Shown: positions 15,095 through 23,779, counted from the first letter of the stretch. The stretch: DNA of 64,000 nucleotides from Myxococcales bacterium (GCA_016703425.1 JADJCA010000030.1:317399-381398); one strand, 5' to 3'. The notes: generated by a model from the sequence alone, not told the origin. Numbers and translations are program-made.

Positions 15095-16273
15095 ATGAGC
15101 ACGCCGCTCGATTGGCTCGTCGTCGGCGGCGGCGTTCACGGTACGTACCTTTCGCACGTGCTGGTCAATCGAGCCGGCGTCGCGCCGGACCGAGTGCGCG
15201 TCCTCGACCCAGAGGAGCATCCGCTAGAGACCTTCTGGCGCGTAACGAACGCGACCGGGATGCACTATCTCCGGTCGCCGAGTGTCCACCATGTCGATCT
15301 TCATCCCTTCGCCCTTCGCAGGTTTGCAAAGAAGGGGGCGGGCAAACGCCTCGCGCGCTTCGTCCATCCCTACGACCGCCCGGGGTTGGACTTCTTCCGC
15401 GCACACGCCGAACACGTCGTCCGGGAGCACCGGCTCTGCGCACTGCGGGTGCGGTGCCGCGCCAAGGCGATCACGCGGCTCGACGAGGGGTACCGCGTCG
15501 AGACAGACCGAGGTGCGCTGGAATCGCGTCGCGTCGTTTTGGCTGTCGGGCTCGGCGAGCAGCTGTGCGTGCCCGCCTGGGCGCGAGAGCTCCAGGGCCA
15601 CCCACGCATCGAACACATCTTCTCCGCGACCTTCCGCCGCGAGGCAGCCGCCGACGCGCGCTCGGTTGCCATTGTGGGGGGCGGCATCTCCGCGGCGCAA
15701 CTGGCCTGCGCGCTCGCCGGGGCCGGCACCGAAGTCACGATCGTCGCTCGTCACGCGCCGCGCATCCATCGATTCGACAGCGAGCCCGAGTGGCTCGGGC
15801 CGAAGGCCATGGCCGGCTTCGCTCGGACCCGCGATCCACAAGAACGGCGCCGACTCATCGCGGCGGCGCGCCATCGCGGCTCCATGCCGCCCGAGATCGC
15901 TAGCGCCCTTCAGCGCGAGCAGAGGAGCGGGCGTGTGAAGTGGGTCGAGGCTGAACCGCGCGGCGTCGACCCAACGGCCACTCTTGTGCGGCTCCGGCTG
16001 GACCGCACGCCGAACCTCCTCGAGGCGGACCGCGTGGTGCTGGCGACGGGCTTCGACGGGCATCGCCCGGGAGGGGCTCTCCTTAGTGATGAGGCCGTCG
16101 ACCGACTCGGACTGCCGCGTGCCGAGTGCGGCTACCCGCTCATCTCGCCGCGGCTGGAGTGGGCGAGAGGGCTGTTCGTAAGTGGACCGCTGGCGGAGCT
16201 GGAGCTCGGCCCGACGGCGAGAAACATCGCGGGCGCCCGGACCGCCGGCGAACGGCTCCTTGCGGCCGCTTGA
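15095..16273 (+). CDS. FAD/NAD(P)-binding oxidoreductase of the zinc regulon
   Basis: 392 residues. The N-terminal dinucleotide fold is LVVGGGVHGTYLSHVL and the second nucleotide-binding motif is SVAIVGGGISAAQLACALA, with a late ATGF motif (VVLATGFDGHRPG). This is the layout of flavin monooxygenase / SidA-type or thioredoxin-reductase-like enzymes, but the substrate cannot be read. It sits 43 bases after a COG0523 GTPase and 24 bases before zur, so zinc limitation probably induces it. It might be a client or a zinc-sparing replacement enzyme; that is inference only. Confidence 0.65.
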   Translation: MSTPLDWLVVGGGVHGTYLSHVLVNRAGVAPDRVRVLDPEEHPLETFWRVTNATGMHYLRSPSVHHVDLHPFALRRFAKKGAGKRLARFVHPYDRPGLDFFRAHAEHVVREHRLCALRVRCRAKAITRLDEGYRVETDRGALESRRVVLAVGLGEQLCVPAWARELQGHPRIEHIFSATFRREAAADARSVAIVGGGISAAQLACALAGAGTEVTIVARHAPRIHRFDSEPEWLGPKAMAGFARTRDPQERRRLIAAARHRGSMPPEIASALQREQRSGRVKWVEAEPRGVDPTATLVRLRLDRTPNLLEADRVVLATGFDGHRPGGALLSDEAVDRLGLPRAECGYPLISPRLEWARGLFVSGPLAELELGPTARNIAGARTAGERLLAAA

Positions 16274-16297
16274 GGGACGCGGGAGACTACGCGTCTC

Positions 16298-16732
16298 ATG
16301 TCGACCAAGACCCGGCTCCTTCGTGACGACGACCTCCGACAGCTCCTGGTCGGCAAGGGCATTCGCGTGACAGAGCAGCGCATGGTGATCCTCCGCGAGC
16401 TGGCAAAGCTGCGAATCCCGGCGAGCCACCCTGAGCTTACGGAGCGCCTTGCAGGCGTCGATCTCGACCGCGCGACAATCTACCGCAATCTCATCTCGTT
16501 GACGGAAGCGGGGCTGCTCGTCAAGACGCAGCTCGGCGACAACGTGTGGCGCTTCGAGCTGCCCCACATGAAGTCCACACAGCACGGCGCGCACCCCCAT
16601 TTCGTCTGCAATGACTGCGGCGACGTCGCTTGCCTGCCAGAGAGCGCCGTTGCGCTCCGCGGCGAGGCAGTCCGCAACCACGTTGCAGAAGTGCAGCTTC
16701 GCGGCCGCTGCGTCGCGTGCGTGCGGACGTAG
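16298..16732 (+). CDS. zur: Fur-family repressor, probably Zur
   Basis: 144 residues. The N-terminal winged helix (GIRVTEQRMVILRELAK, LDRATIYRNLISLTEAGLL) is Fur-type. The C-terminal dimer domain has HGAHPHFVCNDCGDVACLP with Cys104/107, and a second pair Cys138/141 (RCVAC), the four-Cys structural zinc site of Fur/Zur proteins. His90, His96, His99 and His101 can supply the sensory site. It is called Zur rather than Fur because every neighbouring operon is of zinc-economy type and carries the same inverted repeat, including its own. Confidence 0.8.
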   Translation: MSTKTRLLRDDDLRQLLVGKGIRVTEQRMVILRELAKLRIPASHPELTERLAGVDLDRATIYRNLISLTEAGLLVKTQLGDNVWRFELPHMKSTQHGAHPHFVCNDCGDVACLPESAVALRGEAVRNHVAEVQLRGRCVACVRT

Positions 16733-16837
16733 GCCTCCCTCCTCGCGAGTGCTGTTGCGATAGCGCCATCGGCCATTGGACGGCGGCGGAGGTCAAGGCT
16801 CGCAAGCGGCGGGCCACGGGGCGACCGGGCTCATCGA

Positions 16838-16998
16838 TCAGCCCTTCGAGATCTTCTTCTCAGAAAAACGACGTGCTTGCGCGCGATTGGGTCGTACTTC
16901 CTGAGTTCGAACTTCGCCTGCATGGTTCGCTTGTTCTTCGTGGTGACGTAGGCGAAACCGGTGCCGGCGGTGGAGACGAGTTGGATGACGTCGCGCAT
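16838..16998 (-). pseudogene. rpmG: Ribosomal protein bL33, cysteine-free paralog, with a 1-base frameshift
   Basis: From ATG 16998 the frame reads MRDVIQLVSTAGTGFAYV, then TTKNKRTMQAKFELRKYDP and IARKHVVF, a clear bL33. It has none of the Cys of the zinc-ribbon form, so it is a C-minus paralog of the kind expressed when zinc is scarce. After HVVF the frame breaks in a run of five A (plus strand 16864-16868): one extra base restores SEKKISKG and a stop at 16838. As given, the tail becomes LRRRSRRADR. A homopolymer sequencing error is the likeliest cause. The gene is divergent from the COG0523 GTPase at 17087 with a Zur-box-like repeat between. Confidence 0.85.
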
Positions 16999-17043
16999 GG
17001 GAGTTCCTCCGAGGGGGCGACACTACGCGGCACACGTTTGAGT

Positions 17044-17058
17044 TGCAACTGAGTTGCG
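17044..17058. promoter_or_regulatory. Zur-box-like operator 5, between rpmG and the third G3E operon
   Basis: TGCAACTGAGTTGCG, arms GCAAC/GTTGC with a 3-base centre. It is 45 bases from the rpmG start and 28 bases from the GTPase start, so a single site could control both divergent transcripts. Confidence 0.6.
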
Positions 17059-17086
17059 AATGTGAGATTGGCTTTCATCCCACTTG

Positions 17087-18322
17087 ATGGAGGCTTCAGT
17101 GGAACGATTGCCCGTGACGGTGCTCAGCGGCTTTCTCGGCGCCGGCAAGACCACCCTCTTGAACCACGTACTGGCGAATCGTGAGGGTCGCCGCGTCGCA
17201 GTCATCGTCAACGACATGAGCGAGGTCAACATCGACGCCCAGCTCGTGAACATGGGCGGCGCCGCGCTCGGGCGCACCGACGAGAAGCTCGTCGAGATGT
17301 CGAACGGGTGCATCTGCTGCACCCTGCGCGAGGACCTCCTCGTGGAGGTCAAGCGCCTCGCGAGAGAGGGCCGCTTTGACAGCCTGCTCATCGAGTCGAC
17401 GGGAATCGGTGAGCCTATGCCGGTCGCGGCAACGTTCTCGTTCCGCGATGAAGCGGGCTTCAGCCTCGCCGACGTCGCGAAACTCGACACCATGGTCACG
17501 GTTGTGGACGGCGCCAACTTCCTCAGGGAATACAGCTCGTCGGACGACCTAAGAGCCAGGGGCGTCGCCCTCGGTCCGGAGGACGAGCGGACGATCGCGG
17601 ATCTGCTCGTGGACCAGGTGGAGTTCGCGAACGTACTCGTCGTCTCCAAGACCGACCTCATCGACGGACCGGAGCTCGCTCGGCTCGAAGGTCTGCTGCA
17701 TCAGCTGAATCCGGAGGCGCGTATCGTGCGCGTGGAGCATGGGCGGGTCCCCGTCGGCGCGGTCCTCGACACGGGGCTCTTCGACCACGACAAGGCGGCG
17801 AACTACGCCGGCTGGGCCAAGGAGCTCGCCGGAATTCACACGCCGGAGACGCAGGCGTACGGAATCGGCAGCTTTGTTTACCGCGCGCGGCGCCCGTTCC
17901 ATCCCGCGCGGCTTCACGCCTTCCTCGCCAGCGAGTGGGGTGGTGTCCTTCGCTCGAAGGGCTTCTTTTGGCTCGCGACACGTATGAGCGAGGTGGGGGC
18001 GTGGTCTCAGGCCGGCCCGGCGTGTCGAACGACCCGCGCCGGCTTTTGGTGGGCGGCGGCGCCGGCCGCGTTGTGGCCTGAGGCTCCGGAAGCGCAAGCC
18101 GAACTCCGGCGCGCCTTCCAGGACCCGTATGGCGATCGTCGCCAGGAGCTCGTGTTGATCGGGATCGGCATGAACGAACCGGCTCTCCGAGCGGGTTTCG
18201 ATCGGTGCCTCCTCAGCGACGCCGAGATGAGCCTAGCTCCAGCCGGTTGGCGAGCGCTCCCGGATCCGTTTCCATCGTGGGGCGAGGTGACCATCGAAGC
18301 AGAGGCCGCGCGCGTCGCATGA
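17087..18322 (+). CDS. COG0523 (G3E) GTPase, putative zinc metallochaperone, paralog 3
   Basis: 411 residues from ATG 17087 (a TTG directly before it is also possible). P-loop GFLGAGKTT at 15-23, GCICC at Cys75/77/78, VSKTDL guanine motif, and the same downstream blocks as paralog 2 (VIVNDMSEVNIDAQLV, RSKGFFWLATR, GDRRQELVLIG). The two are evidently a duplication within this island. Its stop overlaps the DUF1826 gene (ATGA). Having two ZigA/YciC-like copies under the same operator suggests different clients or dosage. Confidence 0.88.
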   Translation: MEASVERLPVTVLSGFLGAGKTTLLNHVLANREGRRVAVIVNDMSEVNIDAQLVNMGGAALGRTDEKLVEMSNGCICCTLREDLLVEVKRLAREGRFDSLLIESTGIGEPMPVAATFSFRDEAGFSLADVAKLDTMVTVVDGANFLREYSSSDDLRARGVALGPEDERTIADLLVDQVEFANVLVVSKTDLIDGPELARLEGLLHQLNPEARIVRVEHGRVPVGAVLDTGLFDHDKAANYAGWAKELAGIHTPETQAYGIGSFVYRARRPFHPARLHAFLASEWGGVLRSKGFFWLATRMSEVGAWSQAGPACRTTRAGFWWAAAPAALWPEAPEAQAELRRAFQDPYGDRRQELVLIGIGMNEPALRAGFDRCLLSDAEMSLAPAGWRALPDPFPSWGEVTIEAEAARVA

Positions 18323-19008
18323 CCGAACACGGAAGAGAGCTCGCGGCCCACGGGGGCCAAGAGGCGTTCATGCAGAACGGGCACTCGGGCGGCGATTGCA
18401 GCGTTCGAACGGTAGACCACGTTGCGGGGCTAAGCGCGCTCTTCGACGACAGCGTCAACATCGTCACGTTTTCGCGGCCGCTGGATGCGGCGATCGTCGG
18501 CGACGCCCAACTGGCACTCGGCGAGCCGGGCCTCCAGGTCTTGACCTCCGTCACCCCGAGCGACGGTCCCGGCGTCCTCATGGCGCAGATGAAGGAGCTT
18601 CCGTACCTCACCCGGGAGGCTCACTTCTGGGTCGAGGTGCTCGCGGAGCTGACGGGTTGTGGGCTCGTGGGCTTTCGACTGGTGCGCCTCGACGCGGCGA
18701 TGTGTCCACGCTTTCACGTCGACAAGCTGACGGTCCGTGTCGTCTGCGCGTTCGCGGGCAACGGCACCGAGTACGTCGCCGAGCACGACGTGGATCGCCG
18801 GTGGCTCGGACACGCGGCCTCTGGCCTCGACGACGAGGCGTCGGGCCTGCTACGTACCGGTGCGCGAATTCGGCGAGCCGGCACCGGAGACGTCGTGCTC
18901 CTCAAAGGCGAAGCATGGCCTGGAAACGCCGGACGTGGTGCTGTGCATCGCTCCCCCTCGGCGACCAGCACGGCGCCTCGGCTGGTGATGACACTCGACC
19001 CGCTGTAG
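18319..19008 (+). CDS. DUF1826 protein, paralog 2
   Basis: 229 residues, start overlapping the GTPase stop as ATGA. Conserved points: MCPRFHVDKLTVRVVCAF, AGNGTEYVAEHDVD and GDVVLLKGE...GRGAVHRSPSA, aligning with the paralog at 12371. The N-terminal ~60 residues are unrelated between the two. Unknown function. Its fixed pairing with COG0523 GTPases here and elsewhere suggests it handles metal or is a client. Translational coupling implies near-equal production with the GTPase. Confidence 0.72.
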   Translation: MTEHGRELAAHGGQEAFMQNGHSGGDCSVRTVDHVAGLSALFDDSVNIVTFSRPLDAAIVGDAQLALGEPGLQVLTSVTPSDGPGVLMAQMKELPYLTREAHFWVEVLAELTGCGLVGFRLVRLDAAMCPRFHVDKLTVRVVCAFAGNGTEYVAEHDVDRRWLGHAASGLDDEASGLLRTGARIRRAGTGDVVLLKGEAWPGNAGRGAVHRSPSATSTAPRLVMTLDPL

Positions 19009-19014
19009 AGAGCG

Positions 19015-19905
19015 ATGCCAAGGGCGGAGCGCATGAGCATGGACACACCGAGCATCGACACGCAAAAGGCCTGGGATCGTCACGCGCACACGTACGCGCG
19101 CCTGGGCGCCCCCTTCACCGGGTACATCGCGCAATCGCTCTTTCACTCCGTGGCCGGTCGACTCCCGCCGGCGCCCCGGATCCTCGACGTCGCGTGCGGC
19201 AACGGTGAACTCTCGCGGGCGGCCGCGCTGCATTGCGTCGCGGAGCGCGCAGCCCTTGGTCGCGCGGGGAACGTGCTGGCGACGGACTTCTCCTCTGAGA
19301 TGGTCGCGCTTGCGTCGAAGAACCTAAGCGTGCTCGATGCCGGCGACATCGTCCGCTGCGCAGTGCACGACGGGCAGGCGCTGGCGCTCGCGTCGGATTC
19401 GTTCGACGCCGTCTTCTCGGCCTTCGGCATCTTTCTATTCCCGGACCGCTGTGCGGGATGGCGTGAGGCTGCGCGGGTCCTCAAGCCGGGTGGGCTCCTC
19501 GCAACGGCGGTGTGGCGCGGCCCGGAGGATAACGCGCTGGCGCGGCTTCAGATGGGCCCCGTCATGGCAGCGCTGCCGGAGCGCATTCGGGCGGCGGTCC
19601 CTCGGCCTTCATGGCTCGATATCGCGTCACGCGAAGGCCTCGAACGGGAGCTCGCGAGCTCGGGCTTTGAAGAGGTCGAGGTGACCGTATTCGACGCGGT
19701 CCTGACGGCCCCGACGGCCCGCGTGATGTGGGAGTCGATGCGCGAGAACCCGGTCACACGAGGCTTCCTCGCCCCGTGTACGGATGCCGAGCTTCTCGCG
19801 GTTGAGGACGCGGTCCTCTCGAGCTTCCTTTCCATCTCGGGGGGACCTGACCGCCCGGTGCGCTTTGAGGCGTCTTGCCACTTGGCCGTCGCGCGGCGCT
19901 CTTGA
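19015..19905 (+). CDS. Class I SAM-dependent methyltransferase
   Basis: 296 residues; the start at 19015 is 6 bases after the DUF1826 gene, and MSMDTPSIDTQKAWDRHAHTY from 19033 is an alternative. Motif I is ILDVACGNGELSRAAA, post-I ATDFSSEMV, motif II FDAVFSAFGIFLF, motif III LKPGGLLATAVW: the UbiE/Methyltransf_11 pattern. The substrate is unknown. It is the last gene of the third zinc-responsive operon. The gap 19906-20103 shows no gene. Confidence 0.72.
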   Translation: MPRAERMSMDTPSIDTQKAWDRHAHTYARLGAPFTGYIAQSLFHSVAGRLPPAPRILDVACGNGELSRAAALHCVAERAALGRAGNVLATDFSSEMVALASKNLSVLDAGDIVRCAVHDGQALALASDSFDAVFSAFGIFLFPDRCAGWREAARVLKPGGLLATAVWRGPEDNALARLQMGPVMAALPERIRAAVPRPSWLDIASREGLERELASSGFEEVEVTVFDAVLTAPTARVMWESMRENPVTRGFLAPCTDAELLAVEDAVLSSFLSISGGPDRPVRFEASCHLAVARRS

Positions 19906-20103
19906 CCTGATCTCCTCAGAGCGCCTCGCCGCGTCGACCTGATCGATCCGAGGGGCGCCTCGGTCGACGGGCCGCTGCATGCGAACCAGGTGCGCGGGGA
20001 GAGCAGGGTGCTCACCCAAACGATCTTGCTGCATTCGGCCCTCGCTCGACCGGTTCCGGAGCGGCACACGTTGTGCGACTGCCAGCGCACCGAGGTGCTC
20101 CCC

Positions 20104-21216
20104 ATGAAGCTCGACCGTTCGCTTTTCCTTGCCGTCGCAACATCCCTCGCCGCCGTCGCCTGCGGCAGCTCGTCCGCCGAGACCGACACCGACGAAGGTG
20201 CCGTGCAAGGCGCCGAAGGCGCCCGCTGCGTCGATCCGGGCCAGGACGGCGCCGGTCCGTCGTCGGACCTCGCCTTCTGCACGGACTTGGCGACGCGCGC
20301 TGCCGCCGTGGGCGAGCACTTCCAGAGCGTGCAGAACGTGTGCAGCGGCTACCTCACGAACTTCAAGAGCGAGGCGGCCAAGCGCGCCAAGACGTGCATG
20401 ACCGGGCTCCGCACCGAGCTGGCCGGTCGTGGCCCGGCCTTCGATTGGATGGGGCTCTACGAGTGCGGCTACTCCAGCCTACGAGGCACCTGCGAGGCGA
20501 ATGGCATCACGTCGGCCTGTCGCGACCTCATCACCGAGCCGAACCAGATGTCGACCTCAACGGCCATGGCCGAGCCCGCGATGGTCGAGGCCGAGTGCGT
20601 GTCGTTCCTGTCGGGCCTCAAACGCGCCGGCGTGGAGCAAGTGAAGGGCTGCGTCACGCAAACCAAGTTTCCTGTCTACTCCTGCGTCGAAGGCATCGAG
20701 CCGAATACGAGCGCCAAGAACCTGTGCCTCGACACCAAGGCGCGCACCGAGTCGGGCGCCACGCGGCTCCAACTCGCCGAGGGTTGCAAGCACCTCGCCA
20801 TCGACGAGGATGCGAAGGGCGTCTGTTACCAGTTCGTGAAAGCGAGCCGCGTCGCCATGGCGGAGCGTCTGGTAACGGCCATTCAGCAAGCCACCGTCGA
20901 TCGCCGCGCGCCGCTCACGGCCGCCAACGTTCACAACATCGGCGTGAGCGCGCTCCGCGAGGCGTGCCGCGCCCCCGCCGAGGTCGACGCGATCTGCACG
21001 CAAGTGGTCGCCAAGTACACGGCGGCGGGAAAGAGCAACGCCGGTGGCCGCATCACCCGCGAGTGTCGCGCCGTCTTCCCAGGGCTGCTCAAGGCGGCGC
21101 GCGATCGCATCCTCTCGGGCGCCGTTCCGGTCGATGGCCGCATCGTTTCCGCCATCGTGTCGTTGCCGACGCCGGTCGATGCGACGGCGGACGAGTTCCC
21201 CGAAACGGCCGAGTGA
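20104..21216 (+). CDS. Cys-rich secreted lipoprotein
   Basis: 370 residues from ATG 20104. Signal peptide MKLDRSLFLAVATSLAAVAC with a lipobox ending at Cys20, then a Ser/Asp/Glu linker. The mature part is alpha-helical in feel, with some 18 Cys in regularly spaced pairs, probably a disulfide-bonded envelope protein. No catalytic motif seen. Such lineage-specific lipoproteins are a mark of Polyangiales genomes. Confidence 0.7.
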   Translation: MKLDRSLFLAVATSLAAVACGSSSAETDTDEGAVQGAEGARCVDPGQDGAGPSSDLAFCTDLATRAAAVGEHFQSVQNVCSGYLTNFKSEAAKRAKTCMTGLRTELAGRGPAFDWMGLYECGYSSLRGTCEANGITSACRDLITEPNQMSTSTAMAEPAMVEAECVSFLSGLKRAGVEQVKGCVTQTKFPVYSCVEGIEPNTSAKNLCLDTKARTESGATRLQLAEGCKHLAIDEDAKGVCYQFVKASRVAMAERLVTAIQQATVDRRAPLTAANVHNIGVSALREACRAPAEVDAICTQVVAKYTAAGKSNAGGRITRECRAVFPGLLKAARDRILSGAVPVDGRIVSAIVSLPTPVDATADEFPETAE

Positions 21217-21279
21217 GCCTACGCTGGCGCCGCGAAGGGCGGCGCCGATGTCGCTCGAGCAAATCGGGAGCGGTGAGGT

Positions 21280-23049
21280 ATGGGCGAGGTTGACGAGCTT
21301 TCGAAGGTCCAGAGGCGTCAGCTGGGGGCGGTCGTCGAGATCGCGTCGGCGAACACGAGGTGTCAACGGCCCCTCATCGCCCGAGCGCGCGCCGCACCGA
21401 TCGCGGCCGCGCTGTGTCTCGCGGGCGTCGCGTTCGTTGCGTGTGGTGACGAGGTTCGCGACCTTGCGGGCAGCGAGGCCTCGGTCGACGCCAGCTCGAG
21501 CGACGTAGGTCTCACGAGCCCCGCGGATGGCATCGCAAGCGACGCTGGCGACATGCCCGATGGCAGCGTCACGGGGAGCGACGCAAGCGCCTTGGATGAC
21601 GCGAACGGCTGCGGGGCCGACGGCATGGCGTGCACGTCGACGACGGTATCGAGCGGCCTCTGCAAGTCGGGCCAGTGTGCCCCGTGCAACGAGGCCCTCG
21701 ATCAAGCCGCCTGCGCCACAGGCTACGTCGACGCGGGCCCACACGTCTGCGTGGGCGGAACGTGCGTCGCCGCGAGCTGCTCCAGCGCCGCTTCATGCCC
21801 CAGCGGTCAGGGCTGCGCACAAGGCACGTGCGTCGCCTGCGACGCTCAGTCGGGGAACACCTACGTCGTCGACCCCGGCCTCGGCAGCCTATCGGCGACG
21901 GGTAGCGGCAAAGCCTTGAGCGTGACGACCCCGGCGTGTGCTTTCCGCACCGTCCGCCAGGCCCTTGATGCGATTGCCGCCAAGGCTGGCGACGCAGGGC
22001 CGCCCCCTCCCGGGACCACCATCGTCCTGCGCGGGCCCAAGCTCGCGACGGCTTCGTCCGACGAGCCCATCTGGCTTCCGGAGAATGTGACGATAGCGGG
22101 CGAGGCCGGCGGCGGCGTAGAGCGCCCTCCCGCATACGTGGCGCTCGTCGTCGTGGGCGTCACGACAAAGAACGTGAAGCTCCGGGGACTTGTCATCGAC
22201 GGCATCGCACCGACGGTCGGCGGCAACACCGCTTGTCTCGGGACCCATGGGGATTCCACCGTGGTCCTCGAGGACGTCGAGCTACGCCGCTGCGATGTCG
22301 GTCTCCGCGCCTCTGACACCTCGAAGGTGACGGTGAACGGGAACACGACGATTCGCGAGATGGGGACCGACGGCATCGTCGGTTTCTCCGACACGGAGAT
22401 CAACGTCACCGGCATCGGCGGGCCCATCGCCTTGCTCAAGAACGGAACGGCCATCACCGCGCTCGGCTCGTCGAAGGTGACGCTGTCGAGTTCACTCACG
22501 CCGATCCTCATCGCGGAGAGCACCGCCGGCGGTGTCGCAGCGCGCGGCTCGGCGACGGTCAGGCTGCTCGGCGGCGCGGCGCCGATCACGCTCCGCGACA
22601 ACGGGGTCAGCCTCTCGGTGCAAGAGAACGCGAAGCTAGTGGTCAAAGGTGACGCCGCGGCTCGCAACGTTCTCGCCACGAACACCACCAGCGGCACCGA
22701 CGGCCTGCGGATTCTCCTCGTTACGCAGAGCGGACTCGTCCACACGCTCACCACGATCGACCTCGGGACCGATGTCGGCGCGAACGCCGGGGGCAACACG
22801 CTCCAAGACGTATCCAAGCCGAACACGGGGGCGGGGATCTGCATCTTGACGGCCCCGAACCTGGGCGAGACCCTCGAGGCGCGCGGCAACAAGTTTGTCA
22901 CCGGCGGCGATGCGGGGCTTGCCGTCGATTGCAAGGCCGGGGCTGGGGGACTTGGTGCGCCGAAGGGGTTCTGCACAGGTGCCGTCAACGTGGCCGGCAC
23001 TGGAGTGACGGGCAACACGATCCGCGTGGACGGCTGCACGCTCAACTGA
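21280..23049 (+). CDS. Lipoprotein with Cys-rich EGF-like region and right-handed beta-helix
   Basis: 589 residues. An unusually long N-terminal lead (~40 residues) precedes a hydrophobic stretch ending in a lipobox-like VAFVACGDE; no closer start codon is in frame. An Asp/Ser-rich linker is followed by a Cys-rich segment (SSAASCPSGQGCAQGTCVAC) reminiscent of the small Cys modules of myxobacterial lipoproteins. Residues ~220-580 form beta-helix rungs (VTIAGEAGGG, VKLRGLVIDGI, VVLEDVELRRCDVGLRAS). Probably an exported carbohydrate-binding or lyase-like surface protein. It follows the other lipoprotein by 63 bases. Confidence 0.72.
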   Translation: MGEVDELSKVQRRQLGAVVEIASANTRCQRPLIARARAAPIAAALCLAGVAFVACGDEVRDLAGSEASVDASSSDVGLTSPADGIASDAGDMPDGSVTGSDASALDDANGCGADGMACTSTTVSSGLCKSGQCAPCNEALDQAACATGYVDAGPHVCVGGTCVAASCSSAASCPSGQGCAQGTCVACDAQSGNTYVVDPGLGSLSATGSGKALSVTTPACAFRTVRQALDAIAAKAGDAGPPPPGTTIVLRGPKLATASSDEPIWLPENVTIAGEAGGGVERPPAYVALVVVGVTTKNVKLRGLVIDGIAPTVGGNTACLGTHGDSTVVLEDVELRRCDVGLRASDTSKVTVNGNTTIREMGTDGIVGFSDTEINVTGIGGPIALLKNGTAITALGSSKVTLSSSLTPILIAESTAGGVAARGSATVRLLGGAAPITLRDNGVSLSVQENAKLVVKGDAAARNVLATNTTSGTDGLRILLVTQSGLVHTLTTIDLGTDVGANAGGNTLQDVSKPNTGAGICILTAPNLGETLEARGNKFVTGGDAGLAVDCKAGAGGLGAPKGFCTGAVNVAGTGVTGNTIRVDGCTLN

Positions 23050-23235
23050 GCGACCCGTCTCGCAGGGGCGTCGAGTGAGGGGCCGGCTTGTCCACGCGGG
23101 CACCACGAGCGGCGCCGACGTCGGTGACGGTCATCGCGGGCTTGAGGTCGAGCGCGCGAAAAGAGCTCGACGCCCGCGTGTGGACCTGCGCATCCCAGGG
23201 GGCGCTACTGGCGGCTTTCTTGCCTTTGGGGGGCG
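23042..23235 (-). pseudogene. Remnant of a SAM methyltransferase N-terminus
   Basis: On the minus strand an uninterrupted ~55-residue stretch reads FRALDLKPAMTVTDVGA, matching RALALKPTMTVADVGAGTG of the methyltransferase half of the fusion at 323-1435, preceded by a basic tract (PPPKGKKAA) and PWDAQV. The motif I glycines are lost directly after VGA and the frame soon ends at a TGA overlapping the lipoprotein's stop. No start and no downstream motifs remain. It looks like a decayed copy of a related methyltransferase. Confidence 0.45.
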
Positions 23236-23269
23236 GCCGCGCGCTTCGTGCGACGGGTCGACCGCGTCG

Positions 23270-23779
23270 TCATACGTGCTCGGCGCTCGCGGCGAGGCTC
23301 GCGAGGAACGCGTCGAGCTGGTCGAGTTGCTCCGGCATCGCGCCCGTCGCCCCCGAGGCCTCGAGCGCGTCCTTGGAGGGATAGAGGTCATGCACGACCA
23401 GTACGGTCTTGCCGTCCTTTTCGTCGAAGGTGACCGTGGTGACCGTCACGCCAGCCTCTCCTTCATCGTGCGTCCAAACGAGGCGCGAGGGCGGCGTTAC
23501 GTCGCGGTACGTGCCGAAGAACGCCATGGTCGAGTGGCCGTGCCGAAACACGAGGCGATACTGCCCTCCAACGCGAACGTCCATCTCGCAAGACAGCAAC
23601 GTCAGTCCATACGACTTCGGCACCCACCACCGTTGAAAGAGCTCTGGCTTGGTCCACGCTTCAAACACGAGGCGTGCCGGGCCGTTGACGGTACGCTTGA
23701 CGACAAGCTCGCGGTCGGACGTGCGTTCTGCTGTCGTGGGATTCATGGCGGTTGCCCCGTCATCGCTTCTTTCGGCCAT
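23270..23779 (-). CDS. SRPBCC/AHSA1-domain protein
   Basis: 169 residues. RELVVKRTVNGPARLVFEAWT, FQRWWVPKSYG, GGQYRLVFRHG and FFGTYRDVTPPSRLVWT are the canonical AHSA1-like run (START/SRPBCC ligand-binding fold). Its first 20 bases overlap the end of the upstream ArsR gene, so the two are translationally linked. It is the second such pair in this window and the sequence is only distantly similar to the one at 8441, so they are not a recent duplication. Confidence 0.82.
   Translation of the reverse strand: MAERSDDGATAMNPTTAERTSDRELVVKRTVNGPARLVFEAWTKPELFQRWWVPKSYGLTLLSCEMDVRVGGQYRLVFRHGHSTMAFFGTYRDVTPPSRLVWTHDEGEAGVTVTTVTFDEKDGKTVLVVHDLYPSKDALEASGATGAMPEQLDQLDAFLASLAASAEHV

Noticed and set aside
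23131..23391. 86-codon minus-strand frame considered as a small gene
   Set aside because: Overlaps the SRPBCC gene in another frame and the methyltransferase remnant; no supporting features.
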